Shown one piece after another: positions 1-7,738 of a DNA stretch of 18,980 nt. Made by a program: the position numbers and the translations under genes. The stretch is from an uncultured Christensenella sp. (GTDB taxonomy: Bacteria > Bacillota > Clostridia > Christensenellales > UBA3700), in NCBI GenBank assembly GCA_910576875.1, contig CAJTKI010000028.1, positions 1 to 18,980 on the forward strand. The letters run 5' to 3'. Numbering within the stretch: position 1 is the stretch's first letter; every line of letters begins with the position of its first letter. The notes beneath the pieces were generated by a model. The model saw only the letters and a list, made by a program, of their open reading frames with translations. It had not been told where the DNA came from and did no database searches.

Positions 1-14
1 AAGTTTTTCAATGG

Positions 15-40
15 ACCTTCCTTTGCAGGGAGGTTTTTTT
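15..40 (+). promoter_or_regulatory. RBS-containing terminator-like hairpin before folT
   Basis: ACCTTCC (15-21) pairs with GGGAGGT (28-34) across a 6-nt loop, with one G-U pair, and is followed by a run of seven T (34-40). The 3' arm contains the only Shine-Dalgarno (AGGGAGG, 27-33), 8 nt before the ATG at 42. The same hairpin could therefore stop transcription or hide the ribosome binding site. This looks like the expression platform of a leader or riboswitch whose sensor lies upstream of the window. For a folate transporter the natural candidate is a tetrahydrofolate riboswitch, but no aptamer sequence is visible here. Confidence 0.6.
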
Positions 41-41
41 C

Positions 42-668
42 ATGGCAACAACAAAGGCACGTTATGCGACGCGTAAAATTACGTATCTCGCATTGTTCAC
101 CGCGCTCGCAACCATTTTGGCGAGTGCGAAAATCATGCCGACGACCAGCTTCAAACTGGCGTTCGGCGCCGTTCCGATCATGTACGCCGGGATGTTTTTG
201 GGACCGCTGAGCGGATTTTTCTGCGGTTTCGTATCCGACTATTTCGGCGCGCTGATCAATTCGGGCGGCGGCGCGTATCTGCCGACGATCGGATTGGCGG
301 CGGGCTTGGTCGGGATGATTGCTGGATTGCTGTACCGTATTCCGCGACTCAATCCGTATCTCAAGATCGTTTTGAGCTTTGTTCTGACGACGTTGATCTG
401 CACTTGTTTTATCAACACGCTGACGCTGTGGTGGACGTATTCCAGAGCGAGCGGCAAATCCTTCTGGGTGTATCTGGGCGGACGGGTGCCGCTGCAATTG
501 GTCAATACCGTGATCAATATGGTGCTGGTCCTGTCTCTGTATCATCCGTTGCGCAAGTTTGTATTCAAGAAGCCTTTGCGCTACAAAGACGCATGCGCGG
601 CAGCTGCGGAACCTGCCGCACAGACCGTAGCCGACGCGTCTTCCGAGCCGCCGCAATCGCAGTCCTAA
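42..668 (+). CDS. folT: ECF transporter S component, folate family (FolT-like)
   Basis: A 208-residue membrane protein with about five to six hydrophobic segments over residues 12-172 and a hydrophilic Ala-rich tail. It resembles the substrate-binding S component of energy-coupling-factor vitamin transporters. The pattern near residues 37-95 (FGAVPIMYAGMFLGPLSG, then a short SD-GA segment and a GAYLP stretch) matches folate-family S components, which capture the vitamin and share an EcfA/A'/T energising module encoded elsewhere. The N-terminal TRKITYLALFTAL contains the Ala-rich helix expected to contact EcfT. Length is slightly above the usual 170-190 because of the tail after residue 180. 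The start at 42 has AGGGAGG 8 nt upstream. That site sits inside a terminator-like hairpin, which suggests ligand-responsive control. The ECF family call is firm; folate as substrate is inferred from similarity. Confidence 0.8.
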   Translation: MATTKARYATRKITYLALFTALATILASAKIMPTTSFKLAFGAVPIMYAGMFLGPLSGFFCGFVSDYFGALINSGGGAYLPTIGLAAGLVGMIAGLLYRIPRLNPYLKIVLSFVLTTLICTCFINTLTLWWTYSRASGKSFWVYLGGRVPLQLVNTVINMVLVLSLYHPLRKFVFKKPLRYKDACAAAAEPAAQTVADASSEPPQSQS

Positions 669-680
669 GGATTTCATCGA

Positions 681-713
681 CCGCATCGCACACATCCGGC
701 GATGCGGTTTTTT
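681..713 (+). terminator. Rho-independent terminator after folT
   Basis: CCGCATCGC (681-689) pairs perfectly with GCGATGCGG (699-707) and is followed by six T. It begins 12 bases after the folT stop codon, so folT appears monocistronic within this window. Confidence 0.9.
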
Positions 714-967
714 GTATTTGGATTTCGATCGTCGTATCGTATACGAGCGGTGAAAATCGCGACAAAATATCGTTCTTTATGCCCGAAAGTCGGATTTGTC
801 CGCGGCGGTATCGGGTGGTTCTAAATTCGGGAACAAACCGATTGCAGGCGAGAGACGAAACTTTACCGTCGATCGGGGAATATCGGGATAATTCCGTTTG
901 GCGGACTATTTGCGCGACGCCGGATTCTATAATTCTAAGTAGCGGACCAATATAAGGAGAGAGATCG
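714..967 (+). other. Intergenic leader of the XRE gene, mostly featureless
   Basis: About 250 bases without a credible gene. It holds a short palindrome, TCGTATACGA (737-746). A TATAAT -10-like hexamer lies at 928-933, but I see no good -35 at 16-18 bp, so that promoter is weakly supported. The ribosome binding site AAGGAGA (954-960) for the next gene is clear. Plus- and minus-strand frames here read as low-quality shadows. Confidence 0.4.
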
Positions 968-1201
968 ATGACTTTGACGCAAGCGATTGCCGAGCGGGTT
1001 GCAAATTTGTTGACGCAGCGATCGTATTCCCAATACGAATTGTTCAAGCGCGGCGGCGTGCCGCGGTCGACGCTGTGCGATGTGATACACAACAAGAAAA
1101 AGCGCGTCAGTACCGAGACGATCTATCAGATTTGCGCGACGTTGGAGATTTCGCTCAAAGACTTTTTTGACGATCCGCTGTTTGACGGTTTGGACGATTG
1201 A
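968..1201 (+). CDS. Small XRE-family helix-turn-helix DNA-binding protein
   Basis: A 77-residue single-domain protein. Residues 6-66 match the five-helix Cro/C1-type fold: a turn around SQYELFKRGGVPRSTLCDVI gives helix 2, turn and recognition helix, followed by the conserved TIYQICATLEISLKDFF end seen in chromosomal XRE regulators. There is no ligand-binding or dimerisation extension beyond an acidic tail (DDPLFDGLDD). It presumably binds DNA as a dimer in the cytoplasm; its target is unknown. AAGGAGA lies 7 nt before the ATG, which fixes the start. It stands alone between two terminators, so it may act in trans or on its own promoter. The fold call is strong and the function is open. Confidence 0.85.
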   Translation: MTLTQAIAERVANLLTQRSYSQYELFKRGGVPRSTLCDVIHNKKKRVSTETIYQICATLEISLKDFFDDPLFDGLDD

Positions 1202-1203
1202 CG

Positions 1204-1231
1204 ATCGGGAGCGCAGGCTCCCGATTTTATT
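1204..1231 (+). terminator. Rho-independent terminator after the XRE gene
   Basis: ATCGGGAGC (1204-1212) pairs with GCTCCCGAT (1217-1225) across a GCAG loop and is followed by TTTATTTA. It starts 3 bases after the stop codon. Confidence 0.88.
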
Positions 1232-1312
1232 TACATAGATAGTGTATGCAAGCATGTTTATGGCTTGCGTCGACGTTGCAAAGTTTTTCATGTCGATAAC
1301 GACATGCGCATG

Positions 1313-2851
1313 TCAGCGCATGCTTTTTGCTTTGCGGCGCGGCAGGGCGGGGAGTTTGAGATACGGGCGCGCTTTGGCATACAGGTCGCGGAAACGCACG
1401 ACGCCCGTCCAAGACAAGATCAGCGCAAAGATCGTCAATGCGACTGCGCTGCACAGGCAGATCGCGCCCCAATCGCCGAGATAGCGCACAGAGAATTCAA
1501 ACGCCGGTCGCATCGCAAAACACAGGACCGCGCACAGGATTAAGGTCGCGAGATTTTGCAAGTTCTGTTTGCGTTGCAGCGGCACGTAACGCGCCAGCAA
1601 AATTAGGTTGACGGTCAGCGACAGCGTATGGAATACGATCAGCGCGACAAAGTACGCATAGATGCCCAACACGCGCGGCGTCCATATCGCAATCGCGACG
1701 AGCGCGATGCTGGATCCGATATGGCTGGCAAACGTCTGCGTCTCTTTGCCCAAAGAATTGAGCATCGAGATCACGAGCGCATTGATGCCGATCGGCAACA
1801 TGAGGCACGCGCAATTGCGCAGGTAGACGCCCGCGAGATCGTCGTGATACAGCCGCGCGGCAATCCGATCCCCCATCGATCCGAACAATACGAAAAACAT
1901 ACCGCACACGACGCACGCGAATTGCAAGGATTTGCCGATTTTTCCGCTCAGCGCCTCGTGCTTGCCGCTTGCATGGAACGATGCGATTTCCGGGATCAAC
2001 ACGACGCCCAGCGATCCGATGACGGACGTCGGCGTCAGGATCAACGGCATGACCATACCGCCCGCGCGTCCGAATTCCGCGGTCGCCTGCGACGCTTCCA
2101 TGCCGCTTTTGACGAGCAGCGCGGGGATTGCCAGCGACAGGAATGTGGACAGCAGGGAGCCGAATACGCGCGTAACGGTCAGTGGCGCGGCGGAACGGAT
2201 CATTTCCTTGCCGCGCGCGGGACGCGCAAGTTTGCCTCCTTTGACGAAGAAACAGACCGTCAGTCCGATCGCCGCAAGGATGTCCGTCACGAGCATCGCG
2301 ATCGCGTAGGCATAGAGTTTGCTGATCCCGAACAGCGCGCACGACAGCAGCGCGACCGCGATCAGGATTTTGAGCAATTCTTCGAGCAGTTCGGACACCG
2401 AGAAGATCAAGAATTCTTTTTTGCCCCAGAACCATCCGCGCACGATCGCATACACCGACGTCGTGATCAGCATCGGCAACATGACGACGAACAGCCGCAC
2501 GCAACGCGGATCGGAGAAGAGTCGATACAGTACGGACGGGAACGCGATAAAGAACGTGATCACCGTTGCCGCCAGCATCAACGCGCACAGCATCGCGCTC
2601 GTAAATGCGCCGTGCATCTTGTCTTTGCCGCACAGCGCTTCGCCTTCCGCGGTCAGGCGCGACAGCGTGACGGGCAGACCGGACGCGCTCAGCGCCGCAA
2701 ACAACATCATCACGGACATCGTGATCTGATACAGTCCCAGGATTTCCGCGCCGAGCGAGCGCGACAGATAGATTTTGAATACGAACGAGACCAGTCGCGT
2801 CACGGTCGAGAGCGTCGTTACGACGGCAAAAGCGCGTAGAAATTTCTTCAT
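1313..2851 (-). CDS. SpoVB/MurJ-like polysaccharide flippase (MOP superfamily)
   Basis: A 512-residue, about 14-helix membrane protein of the MOP exporter superfamily, closest in pattern to SpoVB-type proteins of spore formers. The opening residues (MKKFLRAFAVVTTLSTVTRL, then ...YLSRSLGAEILGLYQ) carry the family's N-terminal helix with the R-x-LG-x-E-x-x-G-x-Y-Q signature. The interior motifs GLPVTLSRL, a RGWFWG loop and LIPEIA also fit. Such proteins flip lipid-linked oligosaccharides; in spore formers SpoVB paralogues act in cortex peptidoglycan synthesis. The length is normal and the C-terminus is basic (PRRKAKS). The start is fixed by an in-frame stop just upstream, though the ribosome binding site is weak. 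It is divergent from the LysM gene. It could instead be a capsule or O-unit flippase, but no glycosyltransferases are nearby. Confidence 0.85.
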   Translation of the reverse strand: MKKFLRAFAVVTTLSTVTRLVSFVFKIYLSRSLGAEILGLYQITMSVMMLFAALSASGLPVTLSRLTAEGEALCGKDKMHGAFTSAMLCALMLAATVITFFIAFPSVLYRLFSDPRCVRLFVVMLPMLITTSVYAIVRGWFWGKKEFLIFSVSELLEELLKILIAVALLSCALFGISKLYAYAIAMLVTDILAAIGLTVCFFVKGGKLARPARGKEMIRSAAPLTVTRVFGSLLSTFLSLAIPALLVKSGMEASQATAEFGRAGGMVMPLILTPTSVIGSLGVVLIPEIASFHASGKHEALSGKIGKSLQFACVVCGMFFVLFGSMGDRIAARLYHDDLAGVYLRNCACLMLPIGINALVISMLNSLGKETQTFASHIGSSIALVAIAIWTPRVLGIYAYFVALIVFHTLSLTVNLILLARYVPLQRKQNLQNLATLILCAVLCFAMRPAFEFSVRYLGDWGAICLCSAVALTIFALILSWTGVVRFRDLYAKARPYLKLPALPRRKAKSMR

Positions 2852-2935
2852 ACCATATCATATGGACAGGCACCGTCGATTATACGGCATAATCGCGCGT
2901 TTGCGCACATACCGTAGAGCAGAAGGAGCAAGACC
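2852..2935. promoter_or_regulatory. Divergent promoter region, flippase and LysM genes
   Basis: An 84-bp gap between divergent start codons. The minus strand has TATAAT at 2884-2879, 28-33 bases upstream of the flippase ATG, but its -35 position is poor. The plus strand has TGGACA (2863-2868) and CATAAT (2888-2893) with a long 19-bp spacer. AAGGAG (2923-2928) is the LysM gene's ribosome binding site. Confidence 0.4.
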
Positions 2936-3247
2936 ATGCACAGACGGGTATATCGGGTCGATCGCATGCGCACGATGCGCGAGATCGCGGAACAATTTCA
3001 TATGACGCAAGAGCAGCTTTTGCGGCTCAACGGGTTGGGCAGCGAAGAAGTTTACGTCGGGATGCGTTTGCTTGTCGGGGATCGGGACGGCGTGACGCAC
3101 GTCGTGCGTCCGTTCGAGACGCTGGAACGCATTGCCGCGCAATACGGCGTGACGGCGGAGCAGATCCGCGCCGACAACGCGCTGACCGCCCGATCGGTGT
3201 TTTTGGGACAACAACTCTATATCCGACGAGATTCCGAACAATCCTGA
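2936..3247 (+). CDS. Small protein with two LysM domains
   Basis: A 103-residue protein made almost entirely of two LysM repeats. The first spans about residues 5-47 (VYRVDRMRTMREIAEQF, ending YVGMRLLV) and the second about residues 53-96 (VTHVVRPFETLERIAAQYGV, ending FLGQQLYI). LysM domains bind N-acetylglucosamine chains in peptidoglycan or spore cortex. There is no signal peptide or membrane segment, so it is either cytosolic or, as with several spore coat and cortex proteins, works from the mother cell. Its divergent neighbour is a SpoVB-like flippase, which makes a spore-envelope role plausible but unproven. AAGGAG lies 7 nt before the ATG. A strong terminator follows directly. Confidence 0.8.
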   Translation: MHRRVYRVDRMRTMREIAEQFHMTQEQLLRLNGLGSEEVYVGMRLLVGDRDGVTHVVRPFETLERIAAQYGVTAEQIRADNALTARSVFLGQQLYIRRDSEQS

Positions 3248-3256
3248 CGCATAAAA

Positions 3257-3285
3257 AAGCCGCTGATAACAGCGGCTTCTTTTTT
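3257..3285. terminator. Bidirectional terminator between convergent genes
   Basis: GCCGCTG (3259-3265) pairs with CAGCGGC (3270-3276) across ATAA. The stem is flanked by six A on the left (3253-3258) and TTCTTTTTT on the right, so each strand shows a GC stem followed by a T-run. It serves the LysM gene on the plus strand and the large surface-protein gene on the minus strand. Confidence 0.92.
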
Positions 3286-3304
3286 CGGTTCTGCGCAATG
3301 TGCG

Positions 3305-6300
3305 TCAGTTTCTGAAATCATCGCGACGGTTGTTCGCGTTCGGATTTTTCTTGCGCGCGGCGCTCTTGATGACGCGGTTGTGCTTGCGTGCATATTTGCG
3401 GACGAGTACGACGATGACCGCCAGGATGAGCAGTCCGCCCAACACGCCGGACGTGATATACAGCCACAGCAGTTCGTCGGTCTTATTTTCGTCGTCCGGC
3501 GTCGGCTCCGCGGTGTTGGTTTCCGAGTTCGCATCCGCCTTGGTGTAGTTGATGACGAAGTTCGTCGCGAGCGATCCGTCTTTGACGGTCCAAGTCTCGG
3601 TCTTGTCTTCGTCTTCGGCGACCGCTACGGTAGCGACCGATTCGAAGTCCGCTTTCTCGACCTGTCGGACGGAGTAGTTGTCCGCGAAGACATAGCCTTT
3701 CAGCCAATTCTCTTCGTCGGTAAATCCGAGACCGATGCTCAGCGTCGCGGTGACGGTGTCGCTGCCCAGATCTTTGCTCGTCTTGATATAGTACGAGTAT
3801 TCCGTCCACTCTTTGCCGTTGACCAGACGTTTGCCGTCCGTATCGGCATTGAAGCCGGACGCGCTGCTCAACCGACCGAACGTATACGTCTGGTTGTTGA
3901 CTTTCAGACGGACGGTCGCGGTTGCGGATTCCGCCAATTCGGTCATGACCCACACGCTGATCTTATAATACTGATCGGCTTTGAGCGTCGCGGACGGGGA
4001 CGTGTACTGATATGCGCTTTCCGTCTTGTTGTAGAGCGCGAGCACGTTGTTGCCGACGTTGAGCTTGTCGCTGTGGAAGATTCGATCGATCATCTTGACG
4101 CCGAGCGCGCCTTCCGCGTCGTCGGGGTTGACGTCGAGCAGACCCCAGTCGGATTGCGTGTTGTTGAAGATACCGCCGATGACGTCTTCTTTGTCCGCGC
4201 TTGCTTCTTCGTCCACGAGCGCGCCCGTCCATTTAGACGGCGTGTGCAGAGCTTCTTCCTGTTCCGTATATTGGTCGAAGCTGTCTACCAGCCACGACAG
4301 CGTCAAGATGCGGTTGGCGGCGTTTTCTTCCAGCTTGACCGCATTCTCGTACTTTTCTTCGGAAACGGTCGTATGCGCGATGTTGGAGAAGAGCACGGTC
4401 GAATGCACGTTGGTCTCGCTGTTGGGCGTGCCGTTGTACAGACTGAGCTTGACGGATGCGCCGGAGATTCCCGTACGGACGAACAGGAAGTATTGATTCC
4501 AGTTCGTGTCCTTGGGCTGAATGTTATAGAACTTTTCGTCCTCTTCGGTCGATCCGCCGGTGGTCGTCAGTTCGAGCGAGAAGGTGCTGTCCGCATCCAT
4601 GACTTTCGCCCAGACGCTGAACATGTTGTAGCTGTCCGCGCCGAGCGTAATGCTGTTGGACGAATAGCCGAACGACGGAGCCGTCGCCTGGTTTTTCATG
4701 ACCAGCAGCGCGCCGTACGTTTCCATATCCTTTTGCGTCCAATCCGTTTTGTCGTTGAGTCCGTTCAGGATGTCGGTCGCGTCCAGATCGAGCGCCGCGC
4801 TTTGGTTATCGTTGTTCAGATACCATACGCCTGCCTGCGCGGGGTTGTCTTGGGTCAGTACGGATTTGTTGGAGATCGTCCAATTGGTCGGTACGCCGAG
4901 ATAGCCTTGCGCGATCGCGTTTTTGTTCGCATCGAGTTTCTCTTTGTACAGATCGTTCGTTGCTGAGACGTCGACCAACGTGAAGTTGCCGTTGGACGAT
5001 ACGCCGGATCCGGTGCTGCGCAGGGACGCCTTTTGCGTTTGCGAGCCGGTCGCCGCCGCAGAGTAGTCGGAAGCGGTTACCGTTTCGTACGCGATGTCGC
5101 CGATAAACGCCGTGCCTTTGACGTGCGATGCCGATTGGGTTGCCGAACCGCTGCCCAGAGAGAAGCGCAGGGCGAGTTTGGTGGTCTTCAATTCTGCCCC
5201 TTGCACATAGAACTGCAATTCGCTGTACCCGTTTTCGTTCGCGGACGATTTGAGGTTTTCGCTGTTGATGTTGCTCAGCGTGGACAGCGTCGTGACGGCG
5301 TCGTCGTACTTGGCTTTGTCGGGATCGATCGCGAGCAGTTCGACGGTCAATCCTGCGGCTTTCTCGATATCGACGGTCTTAACCCACATCGAAATCAAAT
5401 AATGCGCGTTGGGTTGAATCTCGATCGCGCCGTTGACGACGGGCTTGTCGTCGCCGTCTTTGGTCGCGTTGGAGACGCGGAACGCGGACGGCACGATATT
5501 CTTGATGCCGATCAGAGCGTTGGTTACCGCGTTGGGCGCGGACGGATTGTCGCCGAAGCTGTCCGACCAAGCCGCCGCGTCGAGCGCGTTGGAGAAGGTC
5601 GTGCGCTGTTCGTTCGGCGCGTTTTTGTCATAGTTGACGGGCGCGAAGATCGAGTTTTCGACGCGCGTGACGTCCTTGCTGGCAAGGTTATCCGCAAAGA
5701 CGACGTTGCGCTCGTCCGCCTGTACGGCGTCGAATTCCGTTTGCGTCATCGTCTTGACTTGCAAACTGTCGAAGAATGCAGCGCCTTGCGCGTGCGTATC
5801 GGTATCGTTGGTGCCGCCCCAGCCCAACCACATTTCCAGATACAGGGAAGTGTTGCGCTTTTCGTTGGCTTTGACATAGAACGTATAGGTCGTCCATGCG
5901 CCCTTGGTATCGATCTTTTCGATCAGGATGCCGAGCTCGTCGTTGTTCGCGCCTTTGGTCAGCATCAACTGCGCGTAGCCGCTGATCAGTTCGGTGCGGA
6001 CGCTCAGTTGGATCGCGTAGTAGCGGTTGGCTTTGACGACGATCGGGGTCGCGGAACGGTAACCGTACGCGGTCTCGACTTTGTTTTGGATATACAGCAT
6101 GCGAGTGCCGATCGATCCGGTCGGAACGGTTACGTCGATCGTTTTGCCGTCGGCAAGCGTTTTGTTCGAGTCTCTGGTCGTGTCCAAGATGCCTTTTTCC
6201 ATATTGGTCGAAGACGTGGACGTGTTGTCGCCTGCGCCGTATCCGGCGATACCCGTGTACTTGGACGGGGTAAACGGCGTGGACGTCGTGCTCGACGCAT

Positions 6301-7162
6301 AGTCGAATTCGGTATCGCCCAGCGTGATGTCGTATTTGGCGACGTTATCCGCGCGCTGTACCTGATCGAAGTCCGCTTCGCCGAACGCGGTTTCGTCTTC
6401 TTTCACGTCGGTCAGATCGCTCAGAACAATGTTGTCGACGAACAGATGTCCCTGCGTCAGTTGTCCGGTGGACGCGTTGCCCGTGCCGAGCGAGAACGTC
6501 AACGTGATGCTCGAACTTTTCAGCGCGGAAGCGCGGAGATAGATATCGTAGTGTTTCCATTCGCCGAGCGTATCGATCGCGCGGAATTCCGCATACGCGT
6601 CGCCCGTCAGCATGACGTAAGCGCCGGGCGCGGAATAGTATTCTTCCGAGCCGGGTTTCTTGGTCGCGACGAATTCGCCGTTCGATCCGGTTCCCAACGT
6701 ACGCAACTCAAACGACAGCTTGTAGAACTTGTCCTGTTCCAGCGTAATGCTCTGGGACTTGTAGTTGTACGACGTCGGCACCTTGTTGTAGATCATCAAG
6801 ATATTGTCGTCTTCGCCGATTTTACCGGGGTTGGAGATGCCGCCGTACGTCTTCTTGTTTTTGTTGAAGTCCGCCTGATTCGTGCTGATGACGCCTTTGA
6901 CGAGCGCATCCGAGCCGCTGGGCGTTGCAAGATCGCTCGACGCGCTGTTCGAGCCGGCGCTTGCGGTCCAACTCGAAGGCGTCAGCGGATACGTGTCGCC
7001 GCTCGTCGTCTCGAAGTTGCCGTTGGTAAACAATTCGGTCGGCGCATTGTCGTCCTCTTCTTCGTCTGCGTCGTCGGGATCGCAGGCGATGGCAGAGAAC
7101 ATCACGCCGATACACAGCGCGAGCACCAACAGGATCATTAGAAACCGTCTAGTTTTGTTCAT
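3305..7162 (-). CDS. Large five-repeat surface protein, lipoprotein signal plus C-terminal anchor
   Basis: A 1285-residue exported protein. Residues 1-26 form a signal sequence (MNKTRRF, then a hydrophobic core) ending in SAIAC, a lipobox with Cys27. An acidic linker follows (DPDDADEEEDD). Five diverged repeats of about 190-210 residues then fill residues 45-1168. A Thr/Asp/Glu-rich linker (about 1207-1230), one membrane helix (1231-1254) and a basic tail end the protein. Each repeat opens with N-x-x-F- or W-T-type strands and closes with a G-x-x-F-x-D/G-N/S/D strand, which resembles beta-sandwich carbohydrate-binding modules; ligand binding is inferred. The frame stays open to 7426, but the start at 7162 is chosen because AAAGGTGG precedes it and a signal peptide begins there. 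Having both a lipobox and a C-terminal anchor is odd: either the Cys is not lipidated or the protein is tethered at both ends. No enzymatic domain is recognisable. Confidence 0.85.
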   Translation of the reverse strand: MNKTRRFLMILLVLALCIGVMFSAIACDPDDADEEEDDNAPTELFTNGNFETTSGDTYPLTPSSWTASAGSNSASSDLATPSGSDALVKGVISTNQADFNKNKKTYGGISNPGKIGEDDNILMIYNKVPTSYNYKSQSITLEQDKFYKLSFELRTLGTGSNGEFVATKKPGSEEYYSAPGAYVMLTGDAYAEFRAIDTLGEWKHYDIYLRASALKSSSITLTFSLGTGNASTGQLTQGHLFVDNIVLSDLTDVKEDETAFGEADFDQVQRADNVAKYDITLGDTEFDYASSTTSTPFTPSKYTGIAGYGAGDNTSTSSTNMEKGILDTTRDSNKTLADGKTIDVTVPTGSIGTRMLYIQNKVETAYGYRSATPIVVKANRYYAIQLSVRTELISGYAQLMLTKGANNDELGILIEKIDTKGAWTTYTFYVKANEKRNTSLYLEMWLGWGGTNDTDTHAQGAAFFDSLQVKTMTQTEFDAVQADERNVVFADNLASKDVTRVENSIFAPVNYDKNAPNEQRTTFSNALDAAAWSDSFGDNPSAPNAVTNALIGIKNIVPSAFRVSNATKDGDDKPVVNGAIEIQPNAHYLISMWVKTVDIEKAAGLTVELLAIDPDKAKYDDAVTTLSTLSNINSENLKSSANENGYSELQFYVQGAELKTTKLALRFSLGSGSATQSASHVKGTAFIGDIAYETVTASDYSAAATGSQTQKASLRSTGSGVSSNGNFTLVDVSATNDLYKEKLDANKNAIAQGYLGVPTNWTISNKSVLTQDNPAQAGVWYLNNDNQSAALDLDATDILNGLNDKTDWTQKDMETYGALLVMKNQATAPSFGYSSNSITLGADSYNMFSVWAKVMDADSTFSLELTTTGGSTEEDEKFYNIQPKDTNWNQYFLFVRTGISGASVKLSLYNGTPNSETNVHSTVLFSNIAHTTVSEEKYENAVKLEENAANRILTLSWLVDSFDQYTEQEEALHTPSKWTGALVDEEASADKEDVIGGIFNNTQSDWGLLDVNPDDAEGALGVKMIDRIFHSDKLNVGNNVLALYNKTESAYQYTSPSATLKADQYYKISVWVMTELAESATATVRLKVNNQTYTFGRLSSASGFNADTDGKRLVNGKEWTEYSYYIKTSKDLGSDTVTATLSIGLGFTDEENWLKGYVFADNYSVRQVEKADFESVATVAVAEDEDKTETWTVKDGSLATNFVINYTKADANSETNTAEPTPDDENKTDELLWLYITSGVLGGLLILAVIVVLVRKYARKHNRVIKSAARKKNPNANNRRDDFRN
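3659..7030 (-). repeat. Five tandem protein-level repeats (beta-sandwich-like)
   Basis: Repeats fall at about residues 45-250, 283-470, 503-693, 723-932 and 955-1168 of the surface protein. The best conserved block reads LMIYNKVPTSYNYKS, LYIQNKVETAYGYRS, IGIKNIVPSAFRVSN, LVMKNQATAPSFGYS and LALYNKTESAYQYTS. Each block is followed some 10-20 residues later by an aromatic and hydrophobic strand (FYKLSFELRT, YYAIQLSVRT, HYLISMWVKT, YNMFSVWAKV, YYKISVWVMT). A second block near each repeat end has W-x-x-Y-x-F/Y-x-V/I (EWKHYDIYLR, AWTTYTFYVK, EWTEYSYYIK). Repeats 3 and 4 are the most diverged. Confidence 0.82.
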
Positions 7163-7222
7163 GGTACCACCTTTTTGATTTTCGGAATCGCGACGAGCGC
7201 GATTCGCTCCATAGTATTTCTT

Positions 7223-7251
7223 ATTATAATAGATATGGGCGTATATTGCAA
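7223..7251 (-). promoter_or_regulatory. Promoter of the five-repeat surface protein gene
   Basis: On the minus strand, -35 TTGCAA (7251-7246), a 17-bp spacer and -10 TATAAT (7228-7223). The expected transcript start near 7216 leaves a leader of about 54 nt before the ATG at 7162. Confidence 0.75.
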
Positions 7252-7334
7252 TTAAAATAACATTAAATTTGTTATTTATCGCGCGCGTAAGCGCGGTCGC
7301 GGATAAATGCTGCTTGCAGGCGCATACTCTGAAT

Positions 7335-7733
7335 ATGCAGTACAAAGTTCCGATGTTCAGGCGCGCGGCGCAGCCGCTGCGATACGGATCCGTCGTCGCG
7401 TGCAGCGTGTTGGCGGGATGCGCCAACGGCTTGTTCGGTGGCGGCGGCGGGATGTTGATCGTGCCGATTTTATCCCGTTTGTGCGGGCTGGACGCGCAGC
7501 GCGCGCATGCCAGCGCGATCGCGGCGATTTTGCCGATGACGGTTGCCAGCGCGATCGTCTATTGGAATCAAGGCGGCTGGCAGTGGAGTACGGGCGGCTT
7601 GGTCATGGCGGGCGTCGTCGCGGGCGGCGCGCTCGGCGCTCTGCTGTTGCGCAAGCTGTCCGGCAAGTTGCTCCAATACGTATTCGCGGCGCTGATGATC
7701 GGCGTCGGCATCAAGATGGCGATCGGGGGCTGA
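7335..7733 (+). CDS. Half-size TSUP (TauE/SafE) membrane protein, first half
   Basis: About 132 residues with four hydrophobic segments, equal to one half of a TauE/SafE-type (TSUP) transporter. The family signature is present early (ANGLFGGGGGMLIVPIL, then a helix with HASAIAAILPMTV). Full-size members have about 250 residues and two such halves; this one ends after one, and the next gene supplies the other. These proteins are anion carriers, often proposed to export sulfite, sulfoacetate or related organosulfur compounds; the substrate here is unknown. The start is uncertain: the frame is open from a TTG at 7269, and ATG codons lie at 7335 and 7353, none with a good ribosome binding site. 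I chose 7335 because it gives a length like the partner's. The next gene starts 5 bases after the stop. Confidence 0.75.
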   Translation: MQYKVPMFRRAAQPLRYGSVVACSVLAGCANGLFGGGGGMLIVPILSRLCGLDAQRAHASAIAAILPMTVASAIVYWNQGGWQWSTGGLVMAGVVAGGALGALLLRKLSGKLLQYVFAALMIGVGIKMAIGG

Positions 7734-7738
7734 GCGGC

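Noticed and set aside
669..967. tRNA or small RNA gene in the intergenic region
   Set aside because: No cloverleaf, no conserved T-arm sequence and no strong stem besides the folT terminator.
1248..1306. Hairpins GCAAGC/GCTTGC and CATGTCG/CGACATG considered as terminators of the flippase gene
   Set aside because: Neither stem is followed by a T-run on the minus strand; I cannot call a terminator for that gene.
5033..7141. A 702-codon plus-strand open frame opposite the surface protein gene
   Set aside because: Arg/Asp/Val-rich shadow created by codon preference of the real minus-strand gene; no domain pattern, ribosome binding site or promoter.
7163..7426. N-terminal extension of the surface protein frame
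   Set aside because: It lacks a ribosome binding site, spans the TTGCAA/TATAAT promoter and would bury the signal peptide.
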